Assembly: GCA_023441125.1 (NCBI GenBank)
Contig: JAEZQV010000352.1
Span: 1-11,994 of the forward strand
Length of the DNA stretch: 11,994 nt
Direction: 5' to 3'
Source of the DNA: Bacillota bacterium
GTDB lineage: Bacteria > Bacillota_C > Negativicutes > Sporomusales > Sporomusaceae
The notes below the pieces were generated by a model that was not told the origin of the DNA, searched no databases, and saw only the letters and a list, made by a program, of their open reading frames with translations. Shown piece by piece: positions 8,181 to 11,994 of this stretch. How positions within the stretch are numbered: the stretch's first letter is position 1; each line of letters starts with the position of its first letter. The position numbers and the translations under genes were made by a program.

Positions 8181-9347
8181 ATGCCGTCCAAGGGGGTGTT
8201 CGCAATCAGTACAGAATACAGGGCGGGCGTGCTGGCTGCCTTTGGCGCCACAGCGCCGGAGATTGAGGAACTGCTGGCCTACAATAAAAATATATTTGTG
8301 CATAATCCAGGACGACAGCCGGTAAATTTACCGCTGCCCGACGAACCATTTGTCGATGCCTGGGAAGGTTATGTTGCCGCGGCGGTTACCCAAGGCGCCT
8401 ATGAGGTTTTGCAGCAGCGGCTTATTCAGTTTAAGTTCCCGGTTCGGGAGGGTATCAGCCGAAGTGATTCATACCAGGCGGCCACTCTCAGGCTGGGGTC
8501 GGCGCAGGACCTGCCGGCAGCCACCGGGCTGATTTTGGCGCAGCCTGATAGTCTGGAACTGGCTCTACACCAGACGCCGGCCGGTCGCATTCCCATCCTG
8601 CAAACCGGCCACCGGGCTGATTTTGTTACGCTGGTGCAGGCGTTGACCGCGAGAAACGAACCGGTACCGGTCCCGCAGTCTATGGGGGCCAGTATGGTGA
8701 CCGGTTATAATAACTGGGACAGAATTTTTGCTTACAAACAGCAATGGGCAACGGTCAATCCGGGAATTTGCTCGGCAGAACGCTGGCAGCAAGAATTCCG
8801 GCGGCTTATCCCGCACCCAGAACTGTACCGGGACCGATTCATTATCGTCAGCGACGGACCGTACAGCGCGGTACCGGCGCGTGATCTGGGCCTTACAGAA
8901 CCGGCATGGCGGCACGCGTCATTGGTGATCCGGCGCGAGCATGAATGTGTCCATTACTTTACGCTAAGGCTGTTTTCTGCTATGCGCAACAATGTGCTGG
9001 ATGAGTTAATCGCCGACTACATGGGCATAGTAGCTGCCGCCGGTCATTATAAAGCCGACTGGTTTTTACGCTTTGTCGGTCTGGAGAGTTTTCCGATTTG
9101 CCGCGAGAGCGGCAGGCTCCAAAATTACCGAGGCAATCCGCCTCTTTCGGCTGGAGCTTTCCGCATATTGCAAGCCCTGGTAAAATGCGCGGCCGAGAAC
9201 CTCGAAAAATTTGACTGTGAATATGCCGCCAATATTTGCCGCCAAGCGGGGAGAACGGTGATGCTGGTGGCGCTGACCCGCCTGACACTTGAAGAACTCG
9301 CTTCCCGGGATGCCGGTTTTTTCCTGCAGCAAGCATTAGCTGGGTGA
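8181..9347 (+). CDS. Unrecognised soluble protein with HExxH...ExxxD zinc-metallopeptidase signature, linked to NHLM export genes
   Basis: A 388-residue protein without signal peptide or membrane span, so probably cytosolic. I do not recognise its N-terminal ~250 residues; a conserved-looking core reads IPILQTGHRADFVTLVQALT then GYNNWDRI (175-182). The C-terminal part has H254-E255-C-V-H258, then 16 residues, then E275-L-I-A-D279. This HExxH plus ExxxD layout is that of gluzincin zinc peptidases (thermolysin has HExxH then ExxxD after 19 residues), with the two histidines and E275 as predicted zinc ligands and E255 as general base. It follows the second ABC gene after 2 bases, so it belongs to the export operon. 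It might trim leaders, process the exported peptide or act in self-protection; none of these is shown. The ATG at 8181 lacks a good ribosome binding site (see the separate entry), so the true start may be a few codons later. Alternatively the zinc site could be structural or non-catalytic. Confidence 0.8.
   Translation: MPSKGVFAISTEYRAGVLAAFGATAPEIEELLAYNKNIFVHNPGRQPVNLPLPDEPFVDAWEGYVAAAVTQGAYEVLQQRLIQFKFPVREGISRSDSYQAATLRLGSAQDLPAATGLILAQPDSLELALHQTPAGRIPILQTGHRADFVTLVQALTARNEPVPVPQSMGASMVTGYNNWDRIFAYKQQWATVNPGICSAERWQQEFRRLIPHPELYRDRFIIVSDGPYSAVPARDLGLTEPAWRHASLVIRREHECVHYFTLRLFSAMRNNVLDELIADYMGIVAAAGHYKADWFLRFVGLESFPICRESGRLQNYRGNPPLSAGAFRILQALVKCAAENLEKFDCEYAANICRQAGRTVMLVALTRLTLEELASRDAGFFLQQALAG
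8190..8198 (+). promoter_or_regulatory. Shine-Dalgarno-like sequence inside the 5' end of the HExxH gene
   Basis: AAGGGGGTG matches the AAGGAGGTG consensus with one change, but lies downstream of the annotated ATG (8181). In-frame codons at a suitable distance are not standard starts; the best placed is ATC at 8205, 8 bases after the G run. Either translation begins at 8181 by coupling to the upstream stop, or a rare non-standard start is used. Confidence 0.4.
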
Positions 9348-9362
9348 AGACAGCGAAATAAA

Positions 9363-9389
9363 TTAACATTTGGTTAAAAATGCTATAAT
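9363..9389 (+). promoter_or_regulatory. Extended -10 promoter ahead of the alanine racemase gene
   Basis: TGCTATAAT (9381-9389) is a perfect extended -10 element (TG, one base, TATAAT). TTAACA at 9363-9368 matches the -35 consensus at five of six positions with a short 15-base spacer, which the extended -10 would tolerate. Transcription would start near 9396, leaving a leader of about 105 bases before the racemase ATG. This is the clearest promoter in the window and suggests that the racemase is expressed apart from the export operon. Confidence 0.75.
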
Positions 9390-9441
9390 TCTGTATCGGA
9401 AGGGGTGTAAAAGCCGGATTTTCTGATAATCGACAGCAGGT

Positions 9442-9457
9442 CTTTATTGGAATAAAG
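9442..9457. promoter_or_regulatory. AT-rich palindrome 1 (operator-like) in the racemase leader
   Basis: CTTTATTGGAATAAAG is a perfect inverted repeat with 7-base arms around GG. The 2-base centre is too small for a full RNA hairpin loop, which favours a DNA-binding site. It lies about 50 bases downstream of the predicted transcription start and pairs with a similar palindrome at 9462-9478. Confidence 0.5.
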
Positions 9458-9461
9458 TTGA

Positions 9462-9478
9462 ATTTATTAGCAATAAAT
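9462..9478. promoter_or_regulatory. AT-rich palindrome 2 (operator-like) in the racemase leader
   Basis: ATTTATTAGCAATAAAT is a perfect inverted repeat with 7-base arms around AGC. It shares the TTTATT...AATAAA core with palindrome 1, and the two centres are 20.5 bp apart, about two turns of the helix. This suggests two sites for one dimeric regulator on the same DNA face, between the promoter and the ribosome binding site (GAGGGAG, 9487-9493). The regulator is unknown. Confidence 0.5.
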
Positions 9479-9500
9479 GACAGGTTGAGGGAGAAAAGCA

Positions 9501-10718
9501 ATGGAAGCGCGAATTCTACGGCCTGCTTGGGCCGAGATTAATCTTGACCGGCTATGTCATAATATCCACAGCATTATCAACAGGCTGACGCCGCAAGTCA
9601 AATTACTGGCTGTGGTCAAAGCTGATGCCTATGGACATGGGGCCGTTCCCGTAGCCAGTCTGGCCGTGCAGCAAGGGGCCAGTATGCTGGGGGTTGCCAC
9701 GGTAGGGGAAGGAATTGAGCTCAGGCAAGCGGGTATTACAGCGCCTGTTTTAATTTTGGGGGCTATAGATAAAACGGAAGCTGACCTGGTAGCGGAGTAT
9801 GTGCTGACAGCCACGGTATTTACCCTGCCGGTGGCGATGGCTTTACATGCCGCCGGCCAAAAAAGGCACAGCAAAGTAAAATGTCATATCCGGATAGATA
9901 CCGGGGGCGGTACTTTGGGAATTCCGGCGCAGAATGTCCCGGTATTCCTCAGTAAGATTAAATACCTGCCGGGGTTGGAACTGGCAGGTGTTTATACCCA
10001 TCTGTATGCTACGTATGGCTATGACGGCAGCTTGGTGCGCCGGCAAATCGACCAGTTTGACGCCATTATGGCCGTTATAAAAAAACTGGTGCCGCAGCCG
10101 CTGGTTGTCCATGCCGCCAGCAGCCCGGGCATTGTGAGCTGGCCGGAAGCTTATTACGACATGGTACGGGCGGGTAATTTACTGTACGGGCTTATGCCGG
10201 AAATCGCCGATGAGCGCGGTGAGTGCCGCCGCATGCTTACCGGCCAGGAATATCAAACAGCAATGACGGCCGGTGAATTTTTGCCGGTTATGCAATTGAA
10301 GGCTAAGATTGTCGATGTCAAAAAGGTACTGCCGGGAAGTCTTTGGCTATATGGCAACAAGCACCAGATTCATAAAGAGAGCGTGATTGCCACTGTCCCT
10401 TTGGGTTATGCCGACGGATTTCCGTTAGCTTATCTTACCAATGCTAACGTATTGGTGGGTGGCAAAAAGGTTGCGGTAATCGGCAAAGTAGTCATGGATT
10501 ATTTTATGGTTGACGTAACCGGGTTGCCCGGAGTTGCCGTGGGGGACGAAGTGGTAATCTGGGGCGAGCAGGGCGGGAAAACGGTTACGGCCGACGAAAT
10601 TGCCCTGCAGGCCCAAATGAAAATGCTGCGGGGAGAACGAAGTGCGCTGGTTGACACGCGGGTAACCCGGGCCAGCCTCTGTCTGTTGAGCAACCGGCTG
10701 CCGCGGATTTATCTTTAG
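9501..10718 (+). CDS. alr: Alanine racemase (fold-type III PLP enzyme), divergent active site
   Basis: A 405-residue PLP enzyme of the alanine racemase family, which interconverts L- and D-alanine for cell-wall synthesis. The start has GAGGGAG 7 bases upstream. Conserved parts: K40 in VVKADAYGHG (PLP Schiff base), R223 in MVRAGNLLYGL (pyridine-nitrogen arginine), Y284 in LYGNK (second catalytic base, Tyr265 of Geobacillus Alr), LGYADG, and M332-D333. Differences against Geobacillus Alr, aligned by eye: the HLKMDTGMGRLG segment reads HIRIDTGGGTLG, so the carbamylated Lys129 becomes R131, Met134 becomes G136, and the substrate-binding Arg136 becomes T138. HCANSAA reads HAASSPG. There is also a longer stretch than usual after YGL (about 232-262). 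The fold and cofactor role are firm; alanine specificity is less so, and another amino-acid substrate is possible. It has its own promoter, so a link to the peptide export operon is not implied. Confidence 0.88.
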   Translation: MEARILRPAWAEINLDRLCHNIHSIINRLTPQVKLLAVVKADAYGHGAVPVASLAVQQGASMLGVATVGEGIELRQAGITAPVLILGAIDKTEADLVAEYVLTATVFTLPVAMALHAAGQKRHSKVKCHIRIDTGGGTLGIPAQNVPVFLSKIKYLPGLELAGVYTHLYATYGYDGSLVRRQIDQFDAIMAVIKKLVPQPLVVHAASSPGIVSWPEAYYDMVRAGNLLYGLMPEIADERGECRRMLTGQEYQTAMTAGEFLPVMQLKAKIVDVKKVLPGSLWLYGNKHQIHKESVIATVPLGYADGFPLAYLTNANVLVGGKKVAVIGKVVMDYFMVDVTGLPGVAVGDEVVIWGEQGGKTVTADEIALQAQMKMLRGERSALVDTRVTRASLCLLSNRLPRIYL

Positions 10719-10731
10719 CCAATATGCCGGC

Positions 10732-10745
10732 TTAGTAATTAGTAA
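10732..10745. repeat. Tandem 7-base direct repeat TTAGTAA
   Basis: TTAGTAATTAGTAA is two perfect head-to-tail copies in the 68-base gap between the racemase and the next gene. It may be chance in an AT-rich spacer or part of an AT-rich upstream region; no convincing -35/-10 pair is visible with it. Confidence 0.3.
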
Positions 10746-10752
10746 TAATGTG

Positions 10753-10768
10753 AAGCAATACTTTGCTT
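10753..10768 (+). other. Short stem-loop just before the ribosome binding site of the binding-protein gene
   Basis: AAGCAA (10753-10758) and TTGCTT (10763-10768) form six pairs around the loop TACT. The ribosome binding site GGGGGAG (10771-10777) follows after 2 bases, with the ATG 9 bases further on. The hairpin leaves the site free, so it might keep the site exposed or protect the 5' end; it may also be chance. Confidence 0.3.
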
Positions 10769-10786
10769 GCGGGGGAGTGATTCGTC

Positions 10787-11959
10787 ATGAAGAGGTCTGG
10801 AAGGACCGGGTCATTGTGCTTATGGCTGATAGCGGTTGTTCTGGTTAGTTCTTTTTTGTTTATCAGTCCGCTTTCTTTTATGGCGGGTAAGGCTTTTTCG
10901 CCGCAGGATATACAACCAGGCGACACCGGCAAGAAATTTCGTATTGCCTATTGTGAGACCAGACCCTATGGAAATTATGCCGGTACCCTGTATTATATTG
11001 TGCAAGGCCTTAAGCATCTGGAGTGGGTTGCCAATGTCGAAGGCCTGCCGTACCAATGGGGACAAACCGATACCAAATCGATGTGGGACTGGCTAAGTTC
11101 CCGTGATGTGGGACCGAAAATTGAGTTTGTTAAAGATGGTTACTACTCTCTTAACGGTGACGAGGCTGTTACGCAGTCGGTGCTGCAGCGGCTGAGCCAA
11201 AGCCAAGACATTGATTTGATCATTGTGATGGGCACGATTGCCGCCGAGCGGATAGCGAATGACCGGCATTGTGTACCGGTCATGGTTTTCTCGACAAGCA
11301 ATGCCGTCCAATCGGGTATTGTCAGTCAAACCGAGTATTCCGGCAATGAACATATCTGGGCGCATATGGACCCCTACCGTTACCGGCAGCAGTTGGAAGT
11401 ATTCTATGATATTTTTAAATTCAAAAAACTGGGTTTTGTCTATGACCCTTCGCCGGCCGGCCAGGCATTTGCCGGTCTCGCGGATATAAAGTATGTGGCT
11501 GCCGAAAAGGGTTTCAGCATCGTGGGCTATGAGATTCAAGGAACAAAAGGCGAACAGGACCAGGAGCGGTTTGCCGGTGACCTGCTGGCGCTGCATAAGA
11601 AAATGGCAAATGAGGTTGATGCTGTTTATTACACGATTACGCCAAGCCCTGGATTAAAGCCGGAAAAACTGGGGGAAATACTTGAGCCGCTGTATGCAAA
11701 GAATATACCCGTTTTTTCCCAGTTAGGGGAAGAGGAAGTGCGGAGCGGGGCGTTATTAAGCGTAGCGCGGGCCGATTTCAGCGGTGTCGGCTCTTTTGGC
11801 GCCGAACAAATTGTCAATGTGTTACGCCGCCAGCCGGTTGGAACCCTGCCTCAGGTTTATGCCGATGCGCCGGCAATTGCCATTAATATGGCAGCTGCGA
11901 AAAAAATCGGCTATAAGCCGCCGTTTGATATCCTGCTTGTTGCCGACAAAGTATACTAG
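10787..11959 (+). CDS. ABC transporter substrate-binding protein-like (ABC_sub_bind / TrpX-like family)
   Basis: A 390-residue exported protein. The N-terminus has basic residues, a hydrophobic stretch (about 9-29) and AGKA-FS at 33-38, a plausible signal peptidase I site after A36. There is no cysteine lipobox there, so it is either secreted to the periplasm or held by an uncleaved anchor. The mature part has the two-lobed periplasmic-binding fold of the ABC_sub_bind family: FRIAYCET opening the first lobe, DLIIVMGTIAAERI, VPVMVFST, KKLGFVYDPSPAGQ, NIPVFSQLGEEEVRSGALLSVARADFSGVG, and a C-terminal IGYKPPFDILLVADKVY typical of this family. TrpX-type relatives bind aromatic amino acids and usually lie next to a permease and ATPase. 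No such genes are in the window, so the protein may serve a downstream transporter or act as the sensing part of a signalling system. The ligand cannot be deduced. The family call is good; the role is open. Confidence 0.82.
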   Translation: MKRSGRTGSLCLWLIAVVLVSSFLFISPLSFMAGKAFSPQDIQPGDTGKKFRIAYCETRPYGNYAGTLYYIVQGLKHLEWVANVEGLPYQWGQTDTKSMWDWLSSRDVGPKIEFVKDGYYSLNGDEAVTQSVLQRLSQSQDIDLIIVMGTIAAERIANDRHCVPVMVFSTSNAVQSGIVSQTEYSGNEHIWAHMDPYRYRQQLEVFYDIFKFKKLGFVYDPSPAGQAFAGLADIKYVAAEKGFSIVGYEIQGTKGEQDQERFAGDLLALHKKMANEVDAVYYTITPSPGLKPEKLGEILEPLYAKNIPVFSQLGEEEVRSGALLSVARADFSGVGSFGAEQIVNVLRRQPVGTLPQVYADAPAIAINMAAAKKIGYKPPFDILLVADKVY

Positions 11960-11988
11960 TACCTTATAGTTAGGTGACGCTAGGTACT
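11958..11988. repeat. Short inverted repeat and TAGGT repeats at the window end
   Basis: AGTACCT (11958-11964, overlapping the stop codon) is repeated inverted as AGGTACT (11982-11988), with 17 bases between. TAGGT also occurs three times, at 11971, 11981 and 11989. There is no T run visible before the window ends, so a terminator cannot be claimed; the element may continue outside. Confidence 0.25.
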
Positions 11989-11994
11989 TAGGTA

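Noticed and set aside
7600..8205. 201-codon open frame on the - strand opposite the second ABC ATPase domain
   Set aside because: It is antisense to the conserved ATPase motifs, and its translation is low-complexity and unlike a protein family; it is a shadow of the real gene.
9348..9500. Possible small precursor-peptide gene between the putative metallopeptidase and the racemase
   Set aside because: No start codon with a ribosome binding site opens a frame of useful length; the GTG after the GGGG run at 9401-9404 is followed at once by TAA.
10700..10745. Terminator after the racemase gene
   Set aside because: Only a 4-bp AGCC/GGCT pairing is seen, with no T run after it.
11093..11596. 167-codon open frame on the - strand opposite the binding-protein gene
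   Set aside because: It is a shadow of a well-supported + strand gene; no start signals or domain are seen.
1..11994. CRISPR arrays, insertion sequences, tRNA or rRNA genes
   Set aside because: No regularly spaced repeats, transposase-like frames, terminal inverted repeats or tRNA-like cloverleaf sequences were seen; almost all of the window is coding.

Overview
The window holds eight genes, all on the + strand, tightly packed and without any gap over 160 bases. The best guess at the host is a diderm Firmicute of the Negativicutes type (Sporomusa/Pelosinus-like). The genes read as Firmicute-like, with strong AGGAGG-type ribosome binding sites, yet one gene encodes a periplasmic adaptor carrying the tip motif that docks onto TolC-type outer-membrane channels. 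This host assignment is inference; no rRNA or marker gene is present.

Region 1 (1-764) is the 3' part of a geranylgeranyl-reductase-family FAD oxidoreductase whose N-terminal FAD-binding end lies outside the window.

Region 2 (828-9347) is a compact operon of five genes, four of them export genes: (i) an AcrA/HlyD-like adaptor with a TolC-docking motif; (ii) an NHLM/NHLP-type bacteriocin secretion protein (a second, short-coiled adaptor); (iii) an ABC exporter with an N-terminal C39 double-glycine peptidase; (iv) a partner ABC exporter with a long non-catalytic N-terminal region; (v) an unrecognised soluble protein with an HExxH...ExxxD gluzincin-type zinc signature. Junctions are 2 bases, a 4-base ATGA overlap, and 2 bases, so the genes are very probably co-transcribed and translationally coupled. 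Together (ii)-(iv) form the known export core for peptides with nitrile-hydratase-like or Nif11-like leaders: the C39 domain removes the leader and the ABC pair exports the core peptide. No precursor peptide or modification enzyme is visible in the window. The extra TolC-type adaptor and the putative metallopeptidase are the unusual parts.

Region 3 (9348-10718) starts with a clear extended -10 promoter and two AT-rich palindromes 20-21 bp apart, followed by a divergent alanine racemase with changed active-site residues. Region 4 (10787-11959) is an exported substrate-binding protein of the ABC_sub_bind (TrpX-like) family with no permease or ATPase next to it in the window. The last 35 bases are non-coding and contain a short inverted repeat and three TAGGT repeats cut by the window edge.
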